Below are positions 1-9,035 of a stretch of DNA of 64,000 nucleotides, piece after piece (position 1 is the stretch's first letter; each line of letters begins with the position of its first letter). Location of the stretch: NCBI GenBank assembly GCA_964448045.1, contig CAYUVF010000006.1, positions 34,471 through 98,470 on the forward strand. The letters are read 5' to 3'. Origin of the DNA: CAYUVF01 sp964448045 (GTDB lineage Bacteria > Bacteroidota > Rhodothermia > Rhodothermales > Salinibacteraceae). The position numbers and the translations under genes are program-made. Under the pieces are notes generated by a model, which was not told the DNA's origin, did not search any database, and saw nothing but the letters and a program-made list of their open reading frames with translations.

Positions 1-2653
1 CGTAGTTCCCGATGTGCAAGCCGTGGAGCGCAAACGTGAAGGGGCGCAGGTAGAAATAGTGCCGGGCATCCGCCAGGCCCGTGACGAACGACTCGGTACC
101 GGCGCGGCCCGTCAGCTGGAAGCGATAGCGCGCGCCGCCCACCGGCGACGTCAGCCCCGACCGCGAGTAATCGACCACGTAGGCCCCGGAGGCTTGGGCC
201 AGATAGAGCGGATCGGGATCGGGGAAGCCGAGCTCGTCGGGGCTCAGGTCGTCCTGGGCAGGGAGCGTCGCGCCACTCACCGGATCGAAGAGGAACGACT
301 CGATCTGCGTGCCGAAGCCGTAGCGCACCGCACCCGCGTTGACCTCGAAGCGCCTTCGCGTGTTGAGCGGGTACGACCCGCCCACCGTCACCTGATCGAT
401 GAAAAGCCGCTGGATGACCTGATTCAGCGTTGCCGGCGCGCCCTCCCGGCCGGGACCTACGGCAATCCCTCCGTTGAAAATGATGGGGATGTGCCCGGCC
501 GAGCCGCCCCAGTTGAAGCGGTTCTTCTGGTTCAGGTAGCTGACCTGCCCGCCGATGTCGCGCAGTTGCCCCTGTGCCTGCAGCACGACCGATAGCGACT
601 GGTTGCCCAGCATGTCGCCGAAGCGCAGCCCCACGCCGCCCGAGACGCTCGTCCCCAGGAAACCGCCCGTGGAAACGCCCACGCTGGGCGGCGCAATCGA
701 CTCCAGAGTGAGCTTAGAGTCGTACTCGCGCGTCGCGTACTGCTGCGACGCATCCGGCAGCCCGCTCACCGGGTCATCCAGGTACGAGGCGACAATGCCT
801 TCGTCCACGGCACCGGCCGGGGGGAGAATTGCGGCCTGGGCAATGGAATCCGCGCGGCTTGGCTCGGCTGCTGCCTGGCCCGCGCTGTCCATCGGCGTGC
901 CCTGCGCCTCATCCGCCGAGAGCGCGAAGCCTGTGTAGCGATCGTTGTGGTAGACCGAGAACATCAGGTCGCCGCTCTGGGCCGCGACCGACATGGCGGG
1001 CGAAAGTGCCGTGATACCACTCACCCCGGTCTGCAGCTCCGTCACGCGGTAAATCCGCCCCTCGGCGAGCGACAGCCGGTAGATGTCCTTGAACCCGTCC
1101 TGGTCGGAGATGAAGTAGAGGCTGCGCCCATCCGGCGAAAATTGCGGATTGTGGTGATGCGCCCCCGAAAACACCTCGCGCACGTCGAGATCGCCCGACT
1201 CGACGTCGATCAAGCCGAGTTGCATGTCCGTGGTCGTCTTCAGCGTGCGCAGATCGGTGCCGGCGCGGTCGGTCGTAAAGGCCAGCGTTTCGCCATCGGG
1301 CGACCACGTAGGTTGGAGATCGCCGTAGCGGTCATCGGTCAGCTGGCGCACCTCGCGCGATTCGAGGTCGAGCACATACAGATCGCTGATGCCGCCGTCC
1401 ATCCCGCTGAAGGCGAGGCGGTGCCCATCGGGCGACCACGCCGGGTTCTTCATCGCGGTGACGCCCTCGACGGCGAAGTTTTGCTCGATCTCGCCACTTT
1501 CGACGTTCCAGATCGACAGCCGGTTGTCGCCGTCACGAAAGCTGATGAACGCCAGCCGCTGTCCCGCGGGGTCCCACGCGCCCGCCGAACTGATGAACCG
1601 CAGCTGATCGAAGTGCGGGTTGTTGCTGATGCTGCCCAGCTGCTCAATGACCTCGCCGGTCTGGGCATCGGCCACAAAGAGATTAATGTCGAAGACGTTG
1701 CGCTCGGAGAGGAAGGCGACGTAGCGGCCGTCGGGGCTCAGTGCGGGAGCGATGTTGATGCGCCCGGCGTCGATGTCGGAGGCCAAGACGCGCGTCCCGG
1801 CCGAGTCGGGCGGGGTGCGCCCCTGGGTCGCGGGCAGGTACTGATCGCGGATGCTGGCGGCCCACTCCTTCGAGAGCGAATCGGCCGTGATGCCGAAGAG
1901 CCCCACCATGGCCGAGTCGACGCCCACCTGCCCCGCGCGCTTGAAGAGGTTCGTTACGGCCACATCGCCGTACTTCCCCCCGATGTACGCCGTGTAGGCC
2001 TGCCCGTAGCGATAGGGGAAATACGCCTGCGGGTTTCGAAGATCTTTGATGGTGGGCAGATCGTCGCGCAGCGCGGCGTCGCGCATCCACATGGCCGTAT
2101 GCGGGTGCTTGCGCCCCAGCGAGAGGTACTCGGCCATGCCCTCGACGAGCCAGAGGGGCAGCCGCTGCAGCCGGATGCGCAAACTATCCGCGTGGTTAAG
2201 CGCCAGGTCGTACTGGAACGAGTGAACCAGCTCGTGGCCCAGCACGTGATCGAGCTCGCCGTAACTGCCCGTGAGCGGCATCGTAACGCGCTCGCGGATC
2301 GACTCGGTCACGCCGCCGGTCCCAGCCCCAATCGCGCCCTGGATGACGTTCGTCTGCTGGAAGTCGGCATCGTTGGCGTAGAAGATGATCGGCTTCTTCT
2401 CACCGAAGCGGTGGACGAACGTCTGCGTGTGGCGCTCGTACCAGCGCTCAGCCATGCGAGCGGCGTCGCGCACGGCCTCTTCCTCTTCGGGGTAGTAGTA
2501 AATCTGGAAGTGCTCGGTCTCCAGCACGCGAAAGTCAAATTCGTCGTACTGGACCTTGTTCTGGCCGAAGTACTGCGCCTCGGTCGGGACCGCACTCATC
2601 ATGCCCATCCCGAGTGCAAGCAGGACGACGATAAGCCAACGATACCCGTTCAT
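1..2653 (-). CDS. Exported zinc-peptidase / beta-propeller outer-membrane protein (C-terminus outside window)
   Basis: About 884 codons are visible from the ATG at 2653; the gene runs off the left edge, so its C-terminus is missing. The N-terminus is a signal peptide (hydrophobic core around residues 6-20, cleavage likely near EAQ). Residues 40-300 resemble a peptidase MA-like metallopeptidase, with the zinc motif HELVH at residues 140-144. They are followed by repeated blades of the PD40/TolB type (SPDGR, SPDGH, SPDGE and SPDGR segments). The last 250 residues are rich in Gly and aromatic residues and look like an outer-membrane barrel. Proteins of this architecture are known in Bacteroidetes as WD40/TolB-like peptidases, but their substrate is generally unknown. 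It most likely acts at the cell surface or in the periplasm. The domain reading is fairly secure; the function is inferred. Confidence 0.85.
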   Translation of the reverse strand, partial: MNGYRWLIVVLLALGMGMMSAVPTEAQYFGQNKVQYDEFDFRVLETEHFQIYYYPEEEEAVRDAARMAERWYERHTQTFVHRFGEKKPIIFYANDADFQQTNVIQGAIGAGTGGVTESIRERVTMPLTGSYGELDHVLGHELVHSFQYDLALNHADSLRIRLQRLPLWLVEGMAEYLSLGRKHPHTAMWMRDAALRDDLPTIKDLRNPQAYFPYRYGQAYTAYIGGKYGDVAVTNLFKRAGQVGVDSAMVGLFGITADSLSKEWAASIRDQYLPATQGRTPPDSAGTRVLASDIDAGRINIAPALSPDGRYVAFLSERNVFDINLFVADAQTGEVIEQLGSISNNPHFDQLRFISSAGAWDPAGQRLAFISFRDGDNRLSIWNVESGEIEQNFAVEGVTAMKNPAWSPDGHRLAFSGMDGGISDLYVLDLESREVRQLTDDRYGDLQPTWSPDGETLAFTTDRAGTDLRTLKTTTDMQLGLIDVESGDLDVREVFSGAHHHNPQFSPDGRSLYFISDQDGFKDIYRLSLAEGRIYRVTELQTGVSGITALSPAMSVAAQSGDLMFSVYHNDRYTGFALSADEAQGTPMDSAGQAAAEPSRADSIAQAAILPPAGAVDEGIVASYLDDPVSGLPDASQQYATREYDSKLTLESIAPPSVGVSTGGFLGTSVSGGVGLRFGDMLGNQSLSVVLQAQGQLRDIGGQVSYLNQKNRFNWGGSAGHIPIIFNGGIAVGPGREGAPATLNQVIQRLFIDQVTVGGSYPLNTRRRFEVNAGAVRYGFGTQIESFLFDPVSGATLPAQDDLSPDELGFPDPDPLYLAQASGAYVVDYSRSGLTSPVGGARYRFQLTGRAGTESFVTGLADARHYFYLRPFTFALHGLHIGNY

Positions 2654-2862
2654 GATGGTCTCTGCTGTCATCTTCGAGCGCATCGGTTGGTGTGGAATCA
2701 ACGGAAGGAGATACGGGGCGTTCGGCATGGCACTCCCCAAAGCGTTACGGTATCGGAACGAGCATCGCCCTCCTTAACCGGACGGCTAAGGACGGTTGAT
2801 CTCGCACTGCGTACTCGGTTTTTTGTGATCTCGCATCGGTTAAAAACAGTTGCTCTCTGCTT

Positions 2863-3318
2863 ATGCGCCTACTGACGGCCGACGACGCCCGCTCCTATGT
2901 GACGGATCTCATCCATTTCGATACGCAGCGCGCCGACCGGGGGGTCGACCTCACCGTGGAATCGGTCTACGAACTCACCGGTCCGGGCCAGCTCGACTTT
3001 GGTGGAAGCGAGTTTGAGCTCGCCCCCCGCACCAAGCTCGACCCCCAGCGCGCCCATCCCGATGACGACTACGGTTGGTGGACGCTGGATCCCGGTACGT
3101 ACCTCGTGCGCTACAATGAAACGCCGGACCTCGACCGCGGCTCCATCGGACAGGTGATGCCGCTCCCGCGATTGCTGCGGACCGGCCTGCACCACGGCTC
3201 GTTTGTCGTCGACGCCTCTGCCGATGTCCTGGAAACCGCGCTCTTCGTCGGCCCGACGGGCGGGCGACTGAAAGAAAACTGCCGGATCTCGCGTCTGCTC
3301 ATCATGGCGCCCTCCTGA
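2863..3318 (+). CDS. dCTP deaminase / dUTPase-fold protein
   Basis: This 151-residue protein looks like the trimeric dUTPase/dCTP deaminase fold: an early GVDLTVESVYELT segment, a central WTLDPGTYLVRYNE strand pair and a C-terminal GGRLKENCRISRLL strand. dCTP deaminases carry a characteristic PGxxxLxxT/E strand similar to the PGTYLVRYNE segment here. Known members hydrolyse dCTP and/or dUTP to keep uracil out of DNA and supply dUMP for thymidylate synthesis. It is shorter than E. coli Dcd (about 190 aa), so I am not sure which nucleotide it uses or whether it is catalytic. It starts at an ATG about 210 bp upstream-divergent from the peptidase gene and is followed by a phosphoribosyltransferase gene, consistent with a nucleotide-related neighbourhood. 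Confidence 0.65.
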   Translation: MRLLTADDARSYVTDLIHFDTQRADRGVDLTVESVYELTGPGQLDFGGSEFELAPRTKLDPQRAHPDDDYGWWTLDPGTYLVRYNETPDLDRGSIGQVMPLPRLLRTGLHHGSFVVDASADVLETALFVGPTGGRLKENCRISRLLIMAPS

Positions 3319-3439
3319 GGCCGGGCAGTGAACATCCCAGAGTGAACATCCGAGCGGGTCGGCGGTCGAATGATCCGTGATCGGCACGGCCCAAACTGTT
3401 ACACAGGTGCTCCAACGCACAGGAGCGGAGCGTTATTGC

Positions 3440-4117
3440 ATGCAGCACGCACAATTTACGGACCGGCGAACCGCCGGACGGCAACTGGCCGAAAAGCTTC
3501 ACGCGTACCGCAACACCGATGCACTCGTCCTCGCCCTGCCGCGCGGCGGCGTCCCGGTGGGCTTTGAAGTGGCTGCCGCGCTGGACGCCGAACTGGACGT
3601 GCTCGTCGTCCGCAAAGTAGGAGCGCCCGACCAGCCCGAGTTTGGCATCGGCGCGGTGGCGCCCGGCGCCGTGACCGTGCGGTTCGACCGCGCGATCGAG
3701 TCGCTCGGCCTCTCCGATGCTGCCGTCGCCAGCGCAGCAGCATCGGAACGCGAAACCATGGAGCGGCTGATCCAGCTCTACCGCGGCCACGACGAGCCGC
3801 CCGCCGCCCAGGGACGCACCGTAATCCTGGTGGATGACGGCTTAGCCACTGGCGTCACCGCCGAGGCGGCGGTCCGCGCTGCCCGCGCACTCGACCCGGC
3901 TCACCTCGTTCTCGCCGTGCCCGTGTGTGCGGCTCCTTCCGCAACCGGCGTTGAGGAGCACGTCGATGAGTACATCTGCCTGCATGCGCCCGAGTCATTC
4001 GGTGCCGTAGGCGGGTGGTACGAGGAGTTCATGCCCCCCTCCGACGAAGCCGTCATCGAGCTGCTGGAAGAGGCGCACGATGCCGTATCAGACGATGACC
4101 TGCGCGAGCCGGGATGA
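3440..4117 (+). CDS. Phosphoribosyltransferase family protein
   Basis: The ATG at 3440 was chosen over an upstream in-frame start because the fold begins there; this gives 225 residues. The PRTase signature is clear: the PRPP-binding loop reads VILVDDGLATGVTA around residues 130-143, and an N-terminal LALPRGGVPVGFEVA segment is typical of this subgroup. Members transfer or release phosphoribosyl groups in nucleotide salvage, but this subgroup (often fused or adjacent to dienelactone-hydrolase-type proteins elsewhere) has no settled substrate. The C-terminus is acidic. The following gene starts 89 bp downstream on the same strand, so co-transcription is possible. The family is secure and the substrate is unknown. 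Confidence 0.85.
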   Translation: MQHAQFTDRRTAGRQLAEKLHAYRNTDALVLALPRGGVPVGFEVAAALDAELDVLVVRKVGAPDQPEFGIGAVAPGAVTVRFDRAIESLGLSDAAVASAAASERETMERLIQLYRGHDEPPAAQGRTVILVDDGLATGVTAEAAVRAARALDPAHLVLAVPVCAAPSATGVEEHVDEYICLHAPESFGAVGGWYEEFMPPSDEAVIELLEEAHDAVSDDDLREPG

Positions 4118-4206
4118 TCTTCAGCCCCGCTTCACGGGCTGACGGGCGAGCAATCTGGCGCTCTTTTTGCTCGTTAAACGAGCGCTCCGGTCATCCGCCT
4201 GCCCCC

Positions 4207-4986
4207 ATGCCGCTCCACGTCCTCCAGCTTACCGACACGCATCTGACGGCCGAGGCCAGTGGCAGACTGCTGGGCCTCCCGCCGCACGACACGCTCCGCC
4301 GCGTGGTCGCTGCCGCGCAGGTCAAGGTGCCCGACCTCGTGCTCCACACGGGGGACCTCGCGCAGGAAAGTACGCCCGAAGCGTATACAGCGCTGGGCCG
4401 CCTGCTGCGCCCGCTCGATGCGCCCTGCTACTGGACTCCCGGCAACCACGACGTCGAAGCCGTCATGGGCGCGGCGCTCACGGGCGCTCCTTTTCGGCCG
4501 CACCGGTCGTTTCATGCGGGCGGATGGCGCTTCCTCTTGCTCAACTCGTCCGTCCCCGGCGAGGTGCACGGGCATCTCGGCCCGCGCACCCTCGACTGGC
4601 TCGACGCGCAGCTCGCGGCGCATCCGGATGCGCCCACATGCCTCGCGCTACACCATGCGCCCCTATCCATCGAAGCCGCCTGGCTTAACCCCATCAACCT
4701 GCGCAATTCCGATGCGCTCCGTGCCCGCGTCGACGCGCATCCGCAGGTAAAGCTCGTGATCTTTGGGCATATCCATCAGGCCCTCAACGCGCGCTGGGAC
4801 TATGCCACCCTCTACAGCGGCCCCTCCACCTGCTTCCAGTTTGCGCCGGACACCGACACCTTCGCCCTCGATGATGCGGCGCCGGGCTACCGCATGCTCA
4901 CGCTTCATCCGGACGGCTCATTCGCTACCGAGGTCGGCCGCGTCGCCGTCCCATTCACGCCCAATGCCGACGCCACCGGCTATTAA
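4207..4986 (+). CDS. CpdA-like metallophosphoesterase (possible cyclic-nucleotide phosphodiesterase)
   Basis: This 259-residue calcineurin-like phosphoesterase starts at the ATG at 4207 (MPLHVLQLTDTHL). All metal-binding blocks of the family are visible: TDTHL (D-x-H), HTGDLAQ (GD), PGNHD, ALHHAP and the C-terminal GHIH. The motif order and length match CpdA/Icc-type 3',5'-cyclic AMP phosphodiesterases, which hydrolyse cAMP to AMP; other members act on different phosphodiesters. There is no signal peptide, so it is probably cytoplasmic. It ends 14 bp before a GAF histidine kinase, which is followed by a DUF3095 cyclase-like gene. The three could form one operon that makes, senses and degrades a nucleotide signal. 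The phosphoesterase assignment is strong and the cAMP substrate is inferred. Confidence 0.85.
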   Translation: MPLHVLQLTDTHLTAEASGRLLGLPPHDTLRRVVAAAQVKVPDLVLHTGDLAQESTPEAYTALGRLLRPLDAPCYWTPGNHDVEAVMGAALTGAPFRPHRSFHAGGWRFLLLNSSVPGEVHGHLGPRTLDWLDAQLAAHPDAPTCLALHHAPLSIEAAWLNPINLRNSDALRARVDAHPQVKLVIFGHIHQALNARWDYATLYSGPSTCFQFAPDTDTFALDDAAPGYRMLTLHPDGSFATEVGRVAVPFTPNADATGY

Positions 4987-5000
4987 CCCGCTCTGCTCCT

Positions 5001-5813
5001 ATGCCTTCTCCCCCGGTTGATTTGCACAAGGCCGCCCCTCGCGCCGAGCGCCTCTTTGAGGTGAACCGCAAGCTCAATACGGTGCGCGACCCCGATGCGC
5101 TGCTGCAGTTCATCATCGAAACGGCCGCGGATGTGCTGGAGTGCGCCGCTACCTCGGTGCTCCTCTTCGACGAGACCACCGGCCAGCTCCAGTTTGCCGC
5201 TGCCACCGGCGCCGATCCCGATGCGCTCGCACAGATTCCCGTGCCGCTCGATGACAGTATCGCCGGCACCATCTTCACCGAAAACCGCCCGGTGCGCGTA
5301 GACAACACCGCCGAAGACGCCCGCCATTTCGACACCGTCGGCGAGAAAGTGGCGATGGAAACGCGCACGCTCATCGGCGTCCCGATGCAGCTGGGCGCAA
5401 CGCCCATCGGCGTGCTGGAGGGCATCAACAAAACAGAGGGCGTATTCACGGAAGACGACGTGGCCGTGCTTTCGGTCATCGCCTCGCAGGCAGCCGTCGC
5501 CATCCGCAACGCGCGCCAGATGCAGGCGCTGGAGGAGGCCCACGCCAAGCTCAGCGAGCTCGACGCTCTCAAAAGCGACTTCCTCGCACTCGCCTCGCAC
5601 GAGTTACGCACGCCCCTCACCACGATTCTCGGCTATGGCGCCATCGTAAAGGAGGAAGCTCCTGAGGACGTAGCGCCGCACGCGGACGCCATCCTCGACG
5701 CCGCCGAAGGCATGGAAACCGTCGTCGAGGCGATGAGCCAGATGGAGATGCTCCGCACCAACAGCGTAGACCTGACGCGGAACGCGTTCCCGCTGATCGA
5801 CCTGCTTCGTTAG
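5001..5813 (+). CDS. GAF sensor histidine kinase, N-terminal half (GAF + HisKA) ending at an in-frame TAG
   Basis: This is the N-terminal 270 residues of a cytoplasmic sensor kinase. A GAF domain occupies about residues 25-170. It is followed by a short coiled linker and a HisKA dimerisation domain with the phosphoacceptor box SHELRTPLT (His200). The reading frame then meets TAG at 5811-5813 (...IDLLR-stop). Immediately after it, in the same frame, the missing ATPase half continues without any shift (AAASVTDEAEAR...). In related kinases this stretch reads through, and GAG to TAG would be a single-base change. As it stands the product has the histidine but no ATP-binding domain. The start at 5001 lies 14 bp after the phosphodiesterase gene. 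Confidence 0.8.
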   Translation: MPSPPVDLHKAAPRAERLFEVNRKLNTVRDPDALLQFIIETAADVLECAATSVLLFDETTGQLQFAAATGADPDALAQIPVPLDDSIAGTIFTENRPVRVDNTAEDARHFDTVGEKVAMETRTLIGVPMQLGATPIGVLEGINKTEGVFTEDDVAVLSVIASQAAVAIRNARQMQALEEAHAKLSELDALKSDFLALASHELRTPLTTILGYGAIVKEEAPEDVAPHADAILDAAEGMETVVEAMSQMEMLRTNSVDLTRNAFPLIDLLR

Positions 5814-6293
5814 GCTGCTGCCTCGGTAACGGATGAAGCCGAGGCCCGCAATCAATCCGTAACCGTCGCGCCCGATGCGCCCGACCTCACGCTCTCGGCG
5901 GATCGGGAACGGCTCCGGGCCGCGCTGGAGCACGTGCTGGACAATGCCTGTCGCTTCACGCCCGCCGATGGCGCCATCACCCTCCGCGCCGCGGCTGTGG
6001 ATGACCACGTGCGCATCGCCGTGACCGACACCGGCATCGGCATCCCCGCCGATCAGCTCGACCGCATCTTCGATGAGTTTTATCAGGTGGAGGACGCGCT
6101 CACCCGCTCGGAGGGCGGCCTCGGGCTCGGCCTGACGCTCGCCCGCAAGCTCATCCAGCTCCACAACGGACGCATCTGGGCCGAGAGCGACGGCACCGAT
6201 ACTGGCACCCGCGTGGTCATCGAGCTGCCGCGCGCACCGCACGCCTCCCCCCTGCGCACTTCCGCCCAACGCACCGGCGGCCCGGCATCATGA
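5814..6293 (+). pseudogene. Histidine kinase ATPase half (HATPase_c), separated from its N-terminal half by TAG
   Basis: This open frame is continuous with the preceding GAF/HisKA frame and encodes a complete HATPase_c domain. The N box is EHVLDNACRFTP, the G1 box DTGIGIP, the F-box region FDEFYQVED and the G2 box GGLGLGLTLARKL. The first internal ATG is at 5988 or later, after the N box, so a protein started there would lack the ATP-binding asparagine. A GTG at 5934 could start a fragment that keeps part of the N box. Its stop overlaps the start of the DUF3095 gene (ATGA), showing that the ancestral kinase was translationally coupled to it. Interpreted as the 3' part of one kinase gene broken by a nonsense mutation, unless the stop is read through or is a sequencing error. 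Confidence 0.75.
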
Positions 6294-7483
6294 CGGATAC
6301 CTTCTACGCCAAGCTGGAAGCGCAGTCCTCCTTCCGCGCCGTTACCGATGCGGACGCGTACGTGCCCGCTCCGCCCGACTGGCACGTCGCCATCACGGAC
6401 GTGCGCAACTCGACCGCAGCCATCGAGGCAGGCAACTACCGCGCGGTGAACCTCGTGGGCGCCTCGTCCATCATTGCGCTGCTCAACCTGGTCCCGGAGA
6501 CCGACCTGCCGTTCGCCTTCGGGGGCGACGGCGCGGCGGTGCTCATCCCGCCCGAGCTGGTGGCTCCGGCCCGCCGGGCGCTGCGAGCCACCCAGCAGAT
6601 GGCCCGCAGCGAGTTCGACCTCGACCTGCGCCTCGGTCTCGTGCCTGTCCGCGACGTGCAGGCTGAGGGCTACGCGCTGCAGGTCGCCAAAATCGACGTG
6701 TCGCCCCACTACCAGCAGGCCCTCTTTGCCGGCGGCGGCCTGGCCCACGCTGAGGCGCTCGTCAAGGACGACACCACGGCCCGCTATCGCATCGACGCTG
6801 CACCCCCCGATCCCGAAGCCGACTACACCGGGCTGGAGTGCCGCTGGCAAGACATTCCCAGCCCGCACGGCGAAACAGTCACGCTGCTGGTCACCGCCAC
6901 CACGGGCGCCGGCGCCACCGACCGCGCGGTCTACCGCGACACCATCGGCCAGATCGAGCGTATCTTTGGCAGTAGCGAACACTACCGCCCGCTCACCCCC
7001 GGCACGCTAAAGCCCTCGTACAGCCCCCGCCGCCTCATGGCCGAAACGAAAATCCGCACCTCCGGCGACTGGTGGCAACGCCTGCGATACGGCCTGGAGA
7101 TCTGGGTGCGCAACTTCATCCTGACGTACCTCGTCGCGAACGAGAAAACCACGGCGAGCGGCGTGCGCTGGGACAAATACATCGAAACGCTCGTGGCGAC
7201 CTCCGACTTCCGGAAATACGACGACACGCTCCGAATGGTGATTTCGGGCACGCCCGATCAGCGCGCAACGTTGGAGCAGTACCTATCGGCGCAGCACGAG
7301 GCAGGCCAACTGGCGTACGGACTGCACGTCACCGACCGGGCGCTCGTCACCTGCGTTGTTTTCGAGCGGATGGGACGGCAGGTGCACTTCGTCGACGGCG
7401 CCGATGGCGGCTACGCCGAGGCAGCCCGCGGCCTCAAGCAGCGCTTGCGCACAAGCACTTCCCCCGCGCAGGAGCCGGCCTGA
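6290..7483 (+). CDS. DUF3095 family protein, class III nucleotide-cyclase-like
   Basis: This 397-residue protein has the DUF3095 signature. The N-terminal half is a class III cyclase/GGDEF-type palm fold: ITDVRNST with the first metal-binding Asp at residue 37, then FAFGGDGAAVLIPP with the second at Asp80. Both aspartates needed for two-metal nucleotide cyclisation are therefore retained. The C-terminal 150 residues contain the family-specific WVRNFILTYL block. No enzymatic activity is established for this family as far as I know. It overlaps the kinase stop by 4 bp (ATGA) and sits in a run with a CpdA-like phosphodiesterase, so synthesis of a cyclic nucleotide is a reasonable hypothesis. Family call is confident; activity is inferred. 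Confidence 0.85.
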   Translation: MTDTFYAKLEAQSSFRAVTDADAYVPAPPDWHVAITDVRNSTAAIEAGNYRAVNLVGASSIIALLNLVPETDLPFAFGGDGAAVLIPPELVAPARRALRATQQMARSEFDLDLRLGLVPVRDVQAEGYALQVAKIDVSPHYQQALFAGGGLAHAEALVKDDTTARYRIDAAPPDPEADYTGLECRWQDIPSPHGETVTLLVTATTGAGATDRAVYRDTIGQIERIFGSSEHYRPLTPGTLKPSYSPRRLMAETKIRTSGDWWQRLRYGLEIWVRNFILTYLVANEKTTASGVRWDKYIETLVATSDFRKYDDTLRMVISGTPDQRATLEQYLSAQHEAGQLAYGLHVTDRALVTCVVFERMGRQVHFVDGADGGYAEAARGLKQRLRTSTSPAQEPA

Positions 7484-7501
7484 TCGCATCCGGAGCCGGA
7501 C

Positions 7502-8317
7502 TCAGCTGTGATAGCCCCAGCGGAGCGAGCGCAGCGCTTTTTCCTTGATGTGCCGGACGCGCTCGCGGCTCAGATTGAACCGTTCGGCGATCTGATCCAG
7601 CGTCATCGAGCTCTCCTGCCCAATGCCAAAGTAGAGGCGTGTGACCTCGGCCTCGCGCGGCTCCAGCTGCTCCAACGCCTCTTCGATATCCAAGCGCAGC
7701 GACTCCTCGATCAGCTCGCGGTCGGGCGTATCTTCTTCATCGGAGGGCAAAACATCGAGTAGCGAGCCGTCTTCCTCCTCGCTAAAAGGCGCATCGAGCG
7801 ACATCGAGTCGTGCGTGTGCTGCACGGCATCGAGCACGCGCTCGGGATCGGTCTCCAACTCATCGGCAATCTCCTCGATCGTGGGCGACCGGCCCAGTTG
7901 CTGGCGCAGCCGCTCGGTCGACTTGCGGATTTTGGACTGCAGTCCCACGTGATTGGTGGGAATGCGCACCGTGCGGCTTTTCTCGGAGAGCGCCTGTAAG
8001 ATGGCCTGCCGGATCCACCACACCGCATACGAGATGAAGCGGAAACCCATCGTCTCATCGAAGCGCCGCGCCGCTTTCATCAGGCCGTAATTGCCCTCGT
8101 TGATGAGGTCGGGAAACGAGAGGCCCAACCCCCGGTAGCGCTTGGCGACAGACACCACGAAGCGCAGGTTCGACCGCGTCAACTCGCGGAGCGCCTCTTC
8201 ATCGCCCTCACGGGCCCGGCGCGCCAACTCGACCTCCTCCTCGGCCGAAAGCAGGGGAATCTCGCCAATCTCTCGAAGGTAGCTGCTAAGTGTGCGCTGA
8301 TCGTCTGACGTGCCCAT
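7502..8317 (-). CDS. RpoD/SigA-family RNA polymerase sigma factor
   Basis: This 271-residue sigma-70 protein has region 1.2 (LSSYLREIGEIPLLSAEEE), region 2 (NLRFVVSVAKRY, DLINEGNYGLMKAARRFD and the -10 recognition helix FRFISYAVWWIRQAI), region 3 (RSPTIEEIADEL) and region 4 with the -35 helix (TLDQIAERFNLSRERVRHIKEKAL). The length matches the short primary-type sigma factors of Bacteroidetes, which lack the large region 1.1/NCR of E. coli RpoD. Whether it is the main housekeeping sigma or one of several group 2 paralogues cannot be told from this window. It converges with the DUF3095 gene 18 bp away and has its own upstream region, 8318-8525. Confidence 0.93.
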   Translation of the reverse strand: MGTSDDQRTLSSYLREIGEIPLLSAEEEVELARRAREGDEEALRELTRSNLRFVVSVAKRYRGLGLSFPDLINEGNYGLMKAARRFDETMGFRFISYAVWWIRQAILQALSEKSRTVRIPTNHVGLQSKIRKSTERLRQQLGRSPTIEEIADELETDPERVLDAVQHTHDSMSLDAPFSEEEDGSLLDVLPSDEEDTPDRELIEESLRLDIEEALEQLEPREAEVTRLYFGIGQESSMTLDQIAERFNLSRERVRHIKEKALRSLRWGYHS

Positions 8318-8525
8318 GACTGATTCCGATGCGATAAATACTGTCCGGAAAGGCGTCCCGCACCGCCGATATGCTGGAGGGGCAGCCCGCGGTTGCCTTT
8401 TATTATCGGATACCTATTCGATTTATTAAGCGGATTTCCACCGAAAGCGCGGCCGGCCGATGCGCCCCCCGACCCGCTGGCGTTGCGCCCTGCGTACTCA
8501 CCCCATGTGGACGGTTCGGTTCCGC

Positions 8526-9035
8526 TCATGTCTCGTCCCCCAAAACGCGGCGGGCGGGTAGCCACGCCCATTCGAGGGTCGTCTCGATCGGCGCGTCGCC
8601 GGTCGCATCGGCGACGGTGATCGGCACATCGATTTTGCCGATGGGGCGCGACCGGATGCGCGCGGCTTCGTCATCGGAGAGCGTGGCGGTCGCGCGCAGC
8701 GGCGGATCGGTCCGGCGGCGGAAGTCCACGTGGAGCGTCCGAATCACTGGCACGCTCGCGTCGGGGACGTTGAGTGCGACCACAAGGCCGGTCGCGGTCT
8801 CGGCCACCAGCGCCATGGCCGCAGCGTGCAATCCGCCGATGTGATTCTGCACGGCGTTCCGTTGGTCCAGGCGCACGATCACGCGGGTGGGGGTGTACGC
8901 CTCAATCTGGAGCCCTGCCGTTTTTACGAACGGGATCGTCTCTCCGATAGCCGCGGTGATTGCCTGTGTCCGCTCCTCGGGAGGCCGGTTCGCGTGGGCC
9001 TCCAGGATACGCGCAAATGGATTGCCGCCGGTCAT
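8526..9035 (-). CDS. Hotdog-fold thioesterase (DUF4442/PaaI-like)
   Basis: The ATG at 9035 gives 169 residues; a TTG ten codons upstream is possible. The hotdog core shows VQNHIGGLHAAAMALVAETATG, the helix that carries the catalytic His/Asp/Glu equivalents in PaaI-type thioesterases, followed by strands such as VIRTLHVDFRR and DVPITVADA. Such proteins hydrolyse acyl-CoA thioesters or act as DUF4442 proteins of unknown substrate. There is no signal peptide. It lies alone between the sigma factor gene and the divergent LytS-type kinase gene. Fold is likely; substrate is unknown. Confidence 0.7.
   Translation of the reverse strand: MTGGNPFARILEAHANRPPEERTQAITAAIGETIPFVKTAGLQIEAYTPTRVIVRLDQRNAVQNHIGGLHAAAMALVAETATGLVVALNVPDASVPVIRTLHVDFRRRTDPPLRATATLSDDEAARIRSRPIGKIDVPITVADATGDAPIETTLEWAWLPARRVLGDET

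Noticed and set aside
947..2875. 642-codon open frame opposite the exported peptidase gene
   Set aside because: It is antisense to the real minus-strand gene, whose signal peptide, HELVH motif and propeller repeats are clear; the composition (Arg/Ala/Gly/Val, no domain) is typical of GC-rich shadow frames.
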